A stretch of 64,000 nucleotides of DNA from Alphaproteobacteria bacterium (GTDB taxonomy: Bacteria; Myxococcota_A; UBA796; GCA-2862545). The notes beneath the pieces were generated by a model. That model was not told where the DNA came from and searched no databases. It saw only the letters and a list, made by a program, of their open reading frames with translations. The first letter of the stretch is position 1; every line of letters starts with the position of its first letter. A program made the position numbers and the translations under genes. The DNA lies in assembly GCA_020632875.1 (NCBI GenBank), contig JACKET010000004.1, forward strand, positions 62,001 through 126,000, written 5' to 3'. Shown piece by piece: positions 39,503 to 49,752 of the stretch.

Positions 39503-39576
39503 CGTCTCGGGTGTTCGGATCGAGAGATTGGGCCCTCTCGCGGACCGGATCCGGGATTCACCAGAGCGGGCGGGCA
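39503..39576 (-). repeat. Second repeat family, inverted copy
   Basis: The reverse complement reads GCTCTGGTGAATCCCGGATC, CGGTCCGCGAGAGGGCCCAA and CGAACACCCGAGACGTCCCT, and aligns over about 70 bases with 40270-40347. It sits inside the outer inverted repeat, left of the GxxExxY gene. Confidence 0.75.
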
Positions 39577-39753
39577 CTTACGGGTTGCCCGAGTGAGCGG
39601 ACCGGCCCGTGGAACCGCGGCGTGGTCGGGTCGGCGGCGCGGTCGGCGAATCGCCGACGGCTGTCGCCAGGGCCCGGTGATTCTCGAGCTCGAACCGTCA
39701 TCGGCCTCTGGCACGAGACCTGCTGTCCACCTGCGTTCCGTCGGGAGGAGAGC

Positions 39754-40137
39754 ATGGAGCTCAACGACATCACTGCGCAGGTCGTCGATGCGTCGTACCA
39801 CATCCATCGGAACGTCGGACCCGGGCTACTCGAGAGCGCCTACCAGCAAATCCTGGCGTTCGAGCTCGAACGACGAGGACTGCGTGTCGAGCAGCAACTG
39901 CTCGTGGACATCGTGTACGAAGGGCTCTGCATCTCCCGTGCTTTCAAGGCGGACATGGTCGTCGAGGGCCAGGTGGTCGTGGAGCTGAAGTCGACGACCG
40001 GCACGGCGGAGGCGCACAAGATGCAGCTCCTGACGTACCTGAGGTTCATGGACCTGCGGGTCGGGCTGCTCGTGAACTTCGGTGCCGCGCGGTGGACCGA
40101 CACGGTCACCCGCGTGGTGCGCGGCTATCGGGGTTGA
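39754..40137 (+). CDS. GxxExxY family protein (PD-(D/E)XK nuclease superfamily)
   Basis: 127 residues from ATG 39754 behind GGGAGGAG. Whole-length GxxExxY family (TIGR04256/PF13366): the N-terminal ASYHIHRNVGPGLLESAYQQ contains the G-x-x-E-x-x-Y signature, and the nuclease-fold core has FKADMVVEGQVVVELKS (Asp, then ELK) and the late MQLLTYLRFMDLRVGLLVNF. Biological role is unknown; these genes often come in several copies per genome and next to short repeats. It is the only coding sequence of the 2-kb island, surrounded by nested inverted repeats. Its catalytic pattern is intact, so an active nuclease is plausible. Confidence 0.9.
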   Translation: MELNDITAQVVDASYHIHRNVGPGLLESAYQQILAFELERRGLRVEQQLLVDIVYEGLCISRAFKADMVVEGQVVVELKSTTGTAEAHKMQLLTYLRFMDLRVGLLVNFGAARWTDTVTRVVRGYRG

Positions 40138-40269
40138 TCCGCCGCCTGTCGATACTCGGCCTGACCGGGGCGAGATCGACCACCTCGATATCGATGGGCC
40201 AACGCCCGATTGCACCGTCAAGACCTCCAAGGCGGGATGGCCGCCGACGGCACCAGAGCAGCGCGAAAC

Positions 40270-40347
40270 GCTGGCCTGCTCTGGTGAGTCCCGAATCCGG
40301 TCCGCAAGAAGGCAAGCTCTGTCGACCCGAACGCGGAGACGTCCCTC
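40270..40347 (+). repeat. Second repeat family, direct copy A
   Basis: Starts GGCCTGCTCTGGTGAGTCCC, then GAATCCGGTCCGCAAGAAGG and continues through CGACCCGAACGCGGAGACGT. It pairs with the inverted copy at 39503-39576 across the GxxExxY gene. Confidence 0.8.
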
Positions 40348-40506
40348 GACAGCCCTGACGTCACGGGAGGACCCCGGGGAAACGAGGAAGCTCGACCCGC
40401 GACGGCCCCCACTGGATGCGGATCCGCGTTTTGCGCAGCTTCAACGAATGGAATTTGTCGGTGTTCGCCGAAATCCACTGCCTCGATGGGCCAAACGTCT
40501 TATTGC

Positions 40507-40655
40507 ACCGCCAAGACCGCCAAGACCGCCAGGACCGCCAGGACCGCCAGGACCGCCAGGACCGCCAGGACCGCCAGGACCGCCAGGACCGCCAGGACCG
40601 CCACGACCGCCAGGACCGTAGGACCGCCAAGACCGCCAAGACCGCCAAGACCGCC
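40507..40655. repeat. 9-bp tandem array (ACCGCCAGG / ACCGCCAAG)
   Basis: Twelve uninterrupted 9-bp units from 40507 to 40614, a damaged unit (ACCGTAGG), then three more; outer units are ACCGCCAAG and inner ones ACCGCCAGG. Single seed copies occur at about 40212 and, in the left part of the island, near 39451 (TGCACCGCCAAGGACGCCAG). Because 9 is a multiple of 3, every frame stays open, giving collagen-like or DRQ-repeat translations that I regard as spurious. Confidence 0.95.
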
Positions 40656-40741
40656 GACCGGGTCGGACGGTGCCTCTCCCCAAGACTCAGTGGTGGACTG
40701 GGCGGCGTTTGGCGGGTGCGCTGACCGGATCAGCAGAAACG

Positions 40742-40810
40742 CCGGCCTGCTCTGGTGAGTCGCGAATCCGTTCCGCAACAAGGCCCACTCGGCGCTCCGG
40801 GGACGCGAAG
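40742..40810 (+). repeat. Second repeat family, direct copy B
   Basis: GCCGGCCTGCTCTGGTGAGT then CGCGAATCCGTTCCGCAACA; the same order as copy A, with the similarity fading through GGGGACGCGAAGACG. Copies A and B flank the 9-bp tandem array directly. Confidence 0.8.
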
Positions 40811-40828
40811 ACGCTGGACCCGGGTCAG

Positions 40829-40896
40829 CCTCGTTTCTGCGTCATCTGCGTCCTTCTGCGTCATCTGCGTGATGCCTTGGGACGCTCGAAGCTCGA
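40829..40896 (+). repeat. Dispersed CTGCGTCATCTGCG repeat, right end of the island
   Basis: CCTCGTTTCTGCGTCATCTG, then CGTCCTTCTGCGTCATCTGC and GACGCTCGAAGCTCGA. Inverted partner of 39336-39403. Confidence 0.85.
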
Positions 40897-41015
40897 TCCC
40901 TTGCACGTAGAGGAGGGCGCACGAACGGATGCGTCGTGCCCCCTTCTGGACATTTCGCGCACGAATCAGCGCCTTCTGAACTCCGTGATCGACGGATGCG
41001 GATCCGGTGGGGGCC

Positions 41016-41077
41016 TGGTTTCTGCGTCATCTGCGTCCTTCTGCGTCATCTGCGTGAGGCCCTGAGACGCTCGAAGC
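41016..41077 (+). repeat. Dispersed CTGCGTCATCTGCG repeat, extra copy beside secA
   Basis: Same order and orientation as 40829-40896: GGTTTCTGCGTCATCTGCGT, CCTTCTGCGTCATCTGCGTG, AGACGCTCGAAGCC. It ends 36 bases from the secA stop codon. The stretch between the two copies (40897-41015) has no gene that I recognise. Confidence 0.85.
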
Positions 41078-41113
41078 CCGGCGGCTTCCGATCAGACGGC
41101 CAGTTCGCAGGTG

Positions 41114-43999
<2,886 letters not shown>

Positions 44000-44126
44000 C
44001 GTCCGTTCTCCCGAAGGCCCCGTGCTGCGCGTGACCCGGCAAGGCTGTACACCGCGGGCACGAGGTCAACCGCACGCTTGTAACGTACTGCGCCGGTTCG
44101 GGCGGGGCCGATCGCAAACGCCCGGG

Positions 44127-45113
44127 CTAACGCTGGCGGACCCGCGGCAGGTAGTCCATCGGGTCGACCGAGCTGCCGTCGAGGCGGACCTCGAAGTGGA
44201 GGTGTGGCCCGGTGGAGCGGCCGGTGTTGCCCATCGTCGCGATCTTGCGGCCGCCGACGACGCGCTCGCCCTCCTCCACGAAGAGCTGCGTACAGTGCGC
44301 GTAGACCGTCGTGATCCCGAAGCCGTGGTCGATCTCGACGACGCGACCGTACCCTCCGCTCCAGCCCGCGCGGATGACCGTGCCGTCGGACGCCGCGTAG
44401 ATCGGCGTGCCGCGCTTGTTCGCCACGTCGACGCCGCTGTGGAACTTGTAGCCGCGGTACCCCACGGGGTTCCGCCTCCAGCCGTAGCCGGACGTGAGGG
44501 TGCCCCGCGTGGGCCACCGCCCGGGAAGCGCGGCCTCGAGGGCCCGCAGGTCCTCCAGCTCGACGACGAGGTCGGTGAGGTTGGGCTCGGCGCGCTCGAA
44601 GCTCTCGATGAACGCGTCGGCACGGCTCGACACGGCGTCGGCCCACTCCTCCGCGGTCCGCAGGCCGGGCTCGCCCTCCTCGTGCTCGAGCAGCTCCTCC
44701 ATCGGGAAGTCGACGAGCCCCTCTTCGTCGGGCTCGTTCGAGAAGTCGATCTTCGCGAGGTCGTCGGTCTGGAACACGATGTCGATCGGGCCGTGGTCGC
44801 CCTTCGGCGTGCTCAGCGACTTGAGCTGGGAGTCGTAGAGCCGGAGCCGCAGCAGCATCCGGTCGACCTCGGACATCTTGTCGTCGATGTCGTCGAGTCG
44901 CTCCTTCAGGGCGAGGTTCTCGTCGAGCATGCGGTTGTACGCCAGGCTGCGCGGCACCGTGTAGAACAGCAGCGCGAACAGGGCCGCCATGATGAAGCCG
45001 TTGGCCACCGCGACGATGCGGAACCACTTCAGGCGGCGGGCAGGGAGTGTGACGACCGGCTCGGGGACGACCGAGCGCGGCTCGCCGGCGGGCGTGGTGC
45101 CAGCGCCGGCCAC
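44127..45113 (-). CDS. M23 (LytM) peptidase, membrane anchored
   Basis: 328 residues from a GTG at 45113, six bases after the PP2C stop; a longer frame from 45179 would overlap that gene. One transmembrane helix (FRIVAVANGFIMAALFALLF) near 30-52, then a coiled coil (NLALKERLDDIDDKMSEVDR), an acidic linker, and a C-terminal LytM domain with HSGVD, YAHCTQLFVEEGE and HLHFEV, so the zinc ligands are complete. It probably cuts peptidoglycan cross-links or activates amidases from the inner membrane face. Neighbours (PP2C, secA) do not fix its role. Confidence 0.88.
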   Translation of the reverse strand: MAGAGTTPAGEPRSVVPEPVVTLPARRLKWFRIVAVANGFIMAALFALLFYTVPRSLAYNRMLDENLALKERLDDIDDKMSEVDRMLLRLRLYDSQLKSLSTPKGDHGPIDIVFQTDDLAKIDFSNEPDEEGLVDFPMEELLEHEEGEPGLRTAEEWADAVSSRADAFIESFERAEPNLTDLVVELEDLRALEAALPGRWPTRGTLTSGYGWRRNPVGYRGYKFHSGVDVANKRGTPIYAASDGTVIRAGWSGGYGRVVEIDHGFGITTVYAHCTQLFVEEGERVVGGRKIATMGNTGRSTGPHLHFEVRLDGSSVDPMDYLPRVRQR

Positions 45114-45118
45114 CGCCG

Positions 45119-45874
45119 CTAGACCTCTTCCATCCGGGAGATGACCACCGTGATGTTGTCTTCGCCGCCCCGCTCGCACGCGAGCTCGATGAGGCGACGC
45201 GCGGCCTCTTGCGGACGGTAGTTCAGCAGGTGCTCTTCCATCTCGTCGTCTTCGACGTGCCCGGAGAGCCCGTCGGAGCAGAGCAGGAACTGATCGCCGC
45301 GGCGGATCGCGCGCACCGTGATGTCGACCTCGACATCCTCCTGGTAGCCGAGCGACCGGGTGATGACGTTGCGCATCCGGTGGTTCTTCGCCTCTTCGGG
45401 CGTGATGAGGCCGTGGCGGATCTTCTCGGCGATGAGCGAGTGATCCTCGGTGACCTGCTCGAGGCGGTTGTCGCGCAGCATGTAGATCCGGCTGTCGCCG
45501 ACGTGCGCGACGAACGCGTTGCCGCCGTCGATCAGCAGGACCACCGCGGTGGTGCCCATGCCGTGGTACTCGGGCTGCTCTTTCGCCTTCTCGAAGATGC
45601 GGCGGCCCGCGAGGCGGATCGCGTGCGTGATCTTGTGGCGGGTGATCTCGACCGGGTCGGTGATGTCGCCGAGCGCATCCTGGTCGACCTCCATCGAGGT
45701 CACGATCTCTTCGACCGTGTTGACCGCGATCGCGGAGGCGTACTCACCACCGGCGTGACCGCCCATCCCGTCGGCCACCACGAAGAGATTGAGCTCTTCG
45801 TTGATGAGGTAGTTGTCCTCGTTGTGGCCCCGCTTGAGGCCTACGTCCGTGATGCCGCACGAGGTGATCTGCAC
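45119..45874 (-). CDS. PP2C-family Ser/Thr protein phosphatase
   Basis: 251 residues. PPM metal sites are intact: GHNEDNYL, VVADGMGGHAGGEYAS, VAHVGDSRIYMLRDN, LLCSDGLSGHVEDDEM and GGEDNITVVIS. It removes phosphate from kinase substrates; two Hanks-type kinases are in this window (8223-9062 and 51489-52787), but neither is adjacent. It lies 27 bases after rsmA and 5 before the M23 gene. Confidence 0.95.
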   Translation of the reverse strand: MQITSCGITDVGLKRGHNEDNYLINEELNLFVVADGMGGHAGGEYASAIAVNTVEEIVTSMEVDQDALGDITDPVEITRHKITHAIRLAGRRIFEKAKEQPEYHGMGTTAVVLLIDGGNAFVAHVGDSRIYMLRDNRLEQVTEDHSLIAEKIRHGLITPEEAKNHRMRNVITRSLGYQEDVEVDITVRAIRRGDQFLLCSDGLSGHVEDDEMEEHLLNYRPQEAARRLIELACERGGEDNITVVISRMEEV

Positions 45875-45901
45875 ACTACGCCCCTTGCCGTTCCCGCTCT
45901 T

Positions 45902-46738
45902 CTAGTTCGCTGGCGCCGAGGTCGCCAACGAGGCGGCCAGGGCGCGGAAGTCGTCGACGCTCAGGGACTCGGCACGCCGGGTGGCGTCGATCCCCAGCTC
46001 TGCGAGGGCCGCGGCGACCGCGGCCTTGTCGAAGAGCCCGCCCATACTGTTCGGCAGCGTCTTGCGTCGCTGGCTGAACGCGGCCTTCACCACCCGATCG
46101 AAGAAGCGGGGGTCGACCGATCCCGTGTGCGCGCCGTCTTCGAACACGTCGAACCGGATCACCGCGGACCGGACCTTCGGCGGCGGGTGGAAGGAGCCGG
46201 GCTCGACGGTCATCACGTAGACGGGCTGCCCGCGGACCGCCGCCTCGACGGTGAGCGCGCCGTACTGCTTCGACCCGGGAGAGGCCATCAGCCGATCGAC
46301 GACCTCTTTCTGGAGCATGACGGTGATGCTCGCGAATCGCTCGGGCGTGCGGAGGAGCTGCATCAACACCTTCGTGCCGACATTGTACGGCAGATTCGCC
46401 ACGACCCTCGTGCCGGGCTCGACGGTCGACAGCCAGTCGACCCGGGCCGCGTCGCCCTCGATCAGCCGTACCTCGGGCAGCGCTTCGCGGATGTAGGCCG
46501 CGAGATCGCGGTCGAGCTCGATGGCCGTGACCTCGGCACCCGCCCGGAGCAGGGCGCGCGTGAGGATCCCGAGGCCGGGGCCGATCTCGACGACCCGCTC
46601 GCCGGGCACCACCCGCGCACCCCGCACGATCCGGTCGACCGTCTCGGCACGCGTGAGGAAGTGCTGCCCGAACCGCTTCCGCGCGCGGGTCTCGAGCTGG
46701 CGGAGCAGCGCCCGCGGATCCTCGCCCGTCTCGCTCAT
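45902..46738 (-). CDS. rsmA: 16S rRNA dimethyladenosine transferase
   Basis: 278 residues from ATG 46738, whose ATGA overlaps the tsaD stop. SAM-binding EIGPGLGILTRALLR and the catalytic NLPYNVGTKVLMQLL, KRFGQHFLTRAETVDRI at the start, and FHPPPKVRSAVIRF are all present. It methylates A1518/A1519 of 16S rRNA late in 30S assembly. The tsaD-rsmA overlap means coupled expression of a tRNA- and an rRNA-modification enzyme. Confidence 0.96.
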   Translation of the reverse strand: MSETGEDPRALLRQLETRARKRFGQHFLTRAETVDRIVRGARVVPGERVVEIGPGLGILTRALLRAGAEVTAIELDRDLAAYIREALPEVRLIEGDAARVDWLSTVEPGTRVVANLPYNVGTKVLMQLLRTPERFASITVMLQKEVVDRLMASPGSKQYGALTVEAAVRGQPVYVMTVEPGSFHPPPKVRSAVIRFDVFEDGAHTGSVDPRFFDRVVKAAFSQRRKTLPNSMGGLFDKAAVAAALAELGIDATRRAESLSVDDFRALAASLATSAPAN

Positions 46739-47700
46739 GCCGGCTGCCATCCCGCGCGTGCGCCGAGGTCGAGCCCGTCGCGCGCGCCCGCTTCGAGGTG
46801 GAGGCGCCCGGCGTTCGCGATCATCGCGCCATTGTCGGTGCACCGCTTTCGATCGGGGAGGACCACCGTCATCCCCGGCAGGGCCACCGCCCGCCGCCGC
46901 AGCTCGGAGTTCGCCGCCACGCCGCCCGCGAGCGCGAGCGTGCGAACGCCCGTCTCGTCGGCCGCACGCACGACCCGATCGAGCAGGACGTCGACCACGG
47001 CGGCCTGGAACGAGGCACACACGTCGGCGACGACGGGCCGCTCGGTCTTCTGGAGGACCTGCCGCACCGCGGTCTTCAGCCCCGAGAACGACCAGTCGAG
47101 GCCAGTGGCCCGGGGTCGCGGCAGCTCGACGGCCGTGGGGTCGCCGCCCTGCGCCAGGCGATCGACCACGGGCCCGCCGGGGTACCCGAGGTCGAGCATG
47201 CGCGCGACCTTGTCGTAGGCCTCGCCCGCCGCATCGTCGACGGTGGCCGCGAGCACGGCGTAGTCGCCGAGCGCCCGGGCCAGGTACAGCGTGGTGTGCC
47301 CGCCGCTGACGACGAGGGCGAGGAACGGGAACTCCGGCGCCGGATCCTCGAGGAGCCCCGACAACAGGTGCCCTTCGAGGTGGTTCACGCCGATGAACGG
47401 CACCCCCCAGCCCGCCGCGAGGGCCTTGCCGTAGCAGAGGCCCACCAGCACGGCGCCGATCAGCCCGGGACCCGCGGTGGCCGCGACGGCGTCGGGCCGC
47501 TCGATGCCCGCCTCGGACAGGGCCGCCCGCACGACCGCGACGAGCTTCTCGGTGTGGGCCCGCGCCGCGTGCTCGGGCACCACGCCGCCGAACTGCACGT
47601 GGATCTGCTGCGTGTGGACCACGTCGGCGAGGATCGCCCGGCCCTCGACCACCGAAGCGGCCGTCTCGTCGCAGCTGGTCTCGATGCCGAGGACGCGCAT
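46735..47700 (-). CDS. tsaD: tRNA threonylcarbamoyltransferase TsaD
   Basis: 321 residues. Starts MRVLGIETSCDETAASVVEG; the metal motif NHLEGHLLSGL has the two His; PFLALVVSGGHTTLY, then LAGGVAANSELRR in the C-terminal half. It transfers threonylcarbamoyl to A37 of tRNA with TsaB (30377-30991). It heads the tsaD-rsmA-PP2C-M23 run. Confidence 0.97.
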   Translation of the reverse strand: MRVLGIETSCDETAASVVEGRAILADVVHTQQIHVQFGGVVPEHAARAHTEKLVAVVRAALSEAGIERPDAVAATAGPGLIGAVLVGLCYGKALAAGWGVPFIGVNHLEGHLLSGLLEDPAPEFPFLALVVSGGHTTLYLARALGDYAVLAATVDDAAGEAYDKVARMLDLGYPGGPVVDRLAQGGDPTAVELPRPRATGLDWSFSGLKTAVRQVLQKTERPVVADVCASFQAAVVDVLLDRVVRAADETGVRTLALAGGVAANSELRRRAVALPGMTVVLPDRKRCTDNGAMIANAGRLHLEAGARDGLDLGARAGWQPA

Positions 47701-47774
47701 GGACCCCAGATACCCCGGAGGACTGAGCCGATCGACGCGGATAAGCGAATCCCTCGCACCACCCAGGAGGGAGC

Positions 47775-48887
47775 ATGCGTATCGCCATCGTCGGAGCCGG
47801 GCCTGTCGGGCTGGAGATGGCCCTCGCCGCGCGAGAGGCCGGCCACGACGCCGTGGTCCTCGAGGCCGGCGCGGTCGGGGAGCACATCGCGAGCTGGGGG
47901 CACGTCACCCTCTTCACGCCCTGGTCGATGAACACCACCCCACGCGGGCGGAAGGCCCTCGGCGACGCGCCGTTCCTCGCCGACGAGGCCGTGTGCCCCA
48001 CCGGCGCCGAGCTCCGCGACCGCTACCTGCTCCCCCTCGCCGCGCAGCTCGACGTGCGCCCGAACCACCGGGTCGTCGCGGTCAGCCGCCACTGGAAGCC
48101 CAAGGGCGCCGAGCTCGGCAACGCGTCGCGCACGACCGTGCCCTTCTCGCTGCTCGTCGACACGCCCGATGGCGAGCAGGAGCTCGTGGCCGACGCCGTG
48201 GTCGACGCGAGCGGCGTGTTCGGCGACCCCGCTCCGCTGGGGGCGGGCGGTGCGCCGGTCCCCGGTGAGCGCGGCAATCCGGCCGTCGTGTACGGGCCCG
48301 TCGACTGTTCGGGCCTCGCCGGCAAGCGCGTGCTGCTCGTGGGTGCCGGGGCCAGCGCCACGACCGTGCTGCGCGACCTGCTCGCGCTCGAACCGGCGCC
48401 CGAGGTGCACTGGATCACGCCCGACGCCCAGGTGCCGGGCTTCGCGAGCCCGCCCGACGACCCCCTCCCGCAGCGACGCGAGCTCGTGCACGTCGCCAAC
48501 CGGGCGCTCGAGGTCGTCCACCACCTGCCTGGCGCCGCGATCACGCGTCTCGACGGGGGCCGCGTGACGCTCGACGACGGCGGGTCCCTGCAGGTCGACA
48601 CGATCGTGGCGTGCACGGGCTTCCGCCCCGACCACCGGCTGTCGCGCGAGCTGCAGGTGCACCTGTGCTGGGGCAGCGAGGGCACGATGAAGCTCGCCGC
48701 GGCCCTGCTCTCCGCGAAGGGCGACGGCCCGGCGGACTGCCTGGCCGGGGGGGCCGAGGGCCCCGACCTGCTGAAGAGCCCCGAGCCGCGGTTCTTCGTG
48801 CTCGGCAACAAGAGCTACGGGCGCCGCAGCGACTTCCTGCTGGGCGTGGGCTACCGCCAGGTCGACGAGGTGCTGTCGCTGCTCTGA
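47775..48887 (+). CDS. FAD-dependent oxidoreductase (flavin monooxygenase-like)
   Basis: 370 residues behind CAGGAGGG. The N-terminal Rossmann GAGPVGLEMALAAREAGHDA binds FAD; a second GxGxxA-type motif LLVGAGASATTVLRDLL near 183 would bind NADPH; ATG-like motif IVACTGFRPDHRL near 280 is typical of flavin monooxygenases and glutathione/thioredoxin reductase-like flavoproteins. No paired redox Cys (CxxC) is evident. Substrate is unknown. It is divergent from tsaD (74 bases), and no other biosynthetic gene is adjacent. Confidence 0.8.
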   Translation: MRIAIVGAGPVGLEMALAAREAGHDAVVLEAGAVGEHIASWGHVTLFTPWSMNTTPRGRKALGDAPFLADEAVCPTGAELRDRYLLPLAAQLDVRPNHRVVAVSRHWKPKGAELGNASRTTVPFSLLVDTPDGEQELVADAVVDASGVFGDPAPLGAGGAPVPGERGNPAVVYGPVDCSGLAGKRVLLVGAGASATTVLRDLLALEPAPEVHWITPDAQVPGFASPPDDPLPQRRELVHVANRALEVVHHLPGAAITRLDGGRVTLDDGGSLQVDTIVACTGFRPDHRLSRELQVHLCWGSEGTMKLAAALLSAKGDGPADCLAGGAEGPDLLKSPEPRFFVLGNKSYGRRSDFLLGVGYRQVDEVLSLL

Positions 48888-48891
48888 GCGA

Positions 48892-49752
48892 TCAGCGCCC
48901 GACGATCGCCCCCTCGACCGCTGTGGCCGCGGCCTCGCCGAGGCGCAGCAGCGCAGACGCCGCGATGCTCGGGCCCCGCCCGGTCGACAGCGCGAACACG
49001 ATGTCGCCGTCGAAGGGCGTGAACGCGGGGCGGATGCAGCGCGCCAGGCCGGCCACCGCCATCTGCGCGAGCACGCGCGCGGTGCCTGCGTCGAGCGGGG
49101 CGTCGGTCGCGACCACCGCGAGGGTCGTGTTCGCGCGGGGCGCGCCGGCGACCTCGACGAGCGGACCGCCCGCGAGCCACGCGCCCGTCGCGGGATCGAC
49201 GATGGACCCGAGCGCGTTGAGCGCCACCACGGCACCCACGCAGGCCCGCAGTCCCTCGATGTCGACGTGCACCGCGGCGCTGCCGAGCCACCCGGGCACC
49301 GGGCTGCCGGAGGTGCGGCCGACCGTCGCGCCGCGAGCGGCTCCGACGCGCCCCGTCTCCAGAGGCGCCGTGCTGGCGGCCGCCGCAGCCGCACGCCCCT
49401 CGGCGGGGCCCGGCCGCACGGGGCCCTTGTCGAGGTCGTACAGGATGGCGGCCGGCACGATCGGCACCGGCCCCCCCGGGATCTCGAACCCCACGCCCGT
49501 CTCGGCGAGGTGCGCCATCACGCCGTCTGCCGCGGCCAGCCCGAACGCGCTGCCCCCGGAGAGGCACACGCCGTGCACCCCGCCAGCGAGGTGATGCGGC
49601 TCGAGGGTCGCGAGCTCGCGCGACCCGGGCGCGGATCCGGGCACCACCACGGCGCCCCGCGCGCCATCCGGCGTGAGGACCACCGTGACGCCGGTGTGCT
49701 CGCCGGTCCAGTGGCCCGCGAGCACGCCCGGAACGGCGGTGATCGTGCTCAC
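48892..49752 (-). CDS. P1 (DmpA-like, S58) family N-terminal-nucleophile peptidase
   Basis: 286 residues from GTG 49752; GTGA overlaps the upstream selenoprotein stop. Motifs: GVCLSGGSAFGLAAADGVMA, AILYDLDKGPVRPG, NALGSIVDPATGAW and RANTTLAVVATDAPLD with the putative self-cleavage residue in ANTTLA (about 209). Family members are aminopeptidases/beta-aminopeptidases that autoprocess into two chains. No signal peptide, so cytosolic. Why it is coupled to a redox lipoprotein is not apparent. Confidence 0.88.
   Translation of the reverse strand: MSTITAVPGVLAGHWTGEHTGVTVVLTPDGARGAVVVPGSAPGSRELATLEPHHLAGGVHGVCLSGGSAFGLAAADGVMAHLAETGVGFEIPGGPVPIVPAAILYDLDKGPVRPGPAEGRAAAAAASTAPLETGRVGAARGATVGRTSGSPVPGWLGSAAVHVDIEGLRACVGAVVALNALGSIVDPATGAWLAGGPLVEVAGAPRANTTLAVVATDAPLDAGTARVLAQMAVAGLARCIRPAFTPFDGDIVFALSTGRGPSIAASALLRLGEAAATAVEGAIVGR

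Noticed and set aside
40507..40655. CRISPR-like array
   Set aside because: Units are 9 bp and contiguous, without spacers or cas genes.
40082..40684. Frames giving collagen-like or DRQ-repeat proteins across the 9-bp array
   Set aside because: A 9-bp repeat keeps all frames open; no ribosome site or signal peptide, and the translation is a consequence of the repeat.
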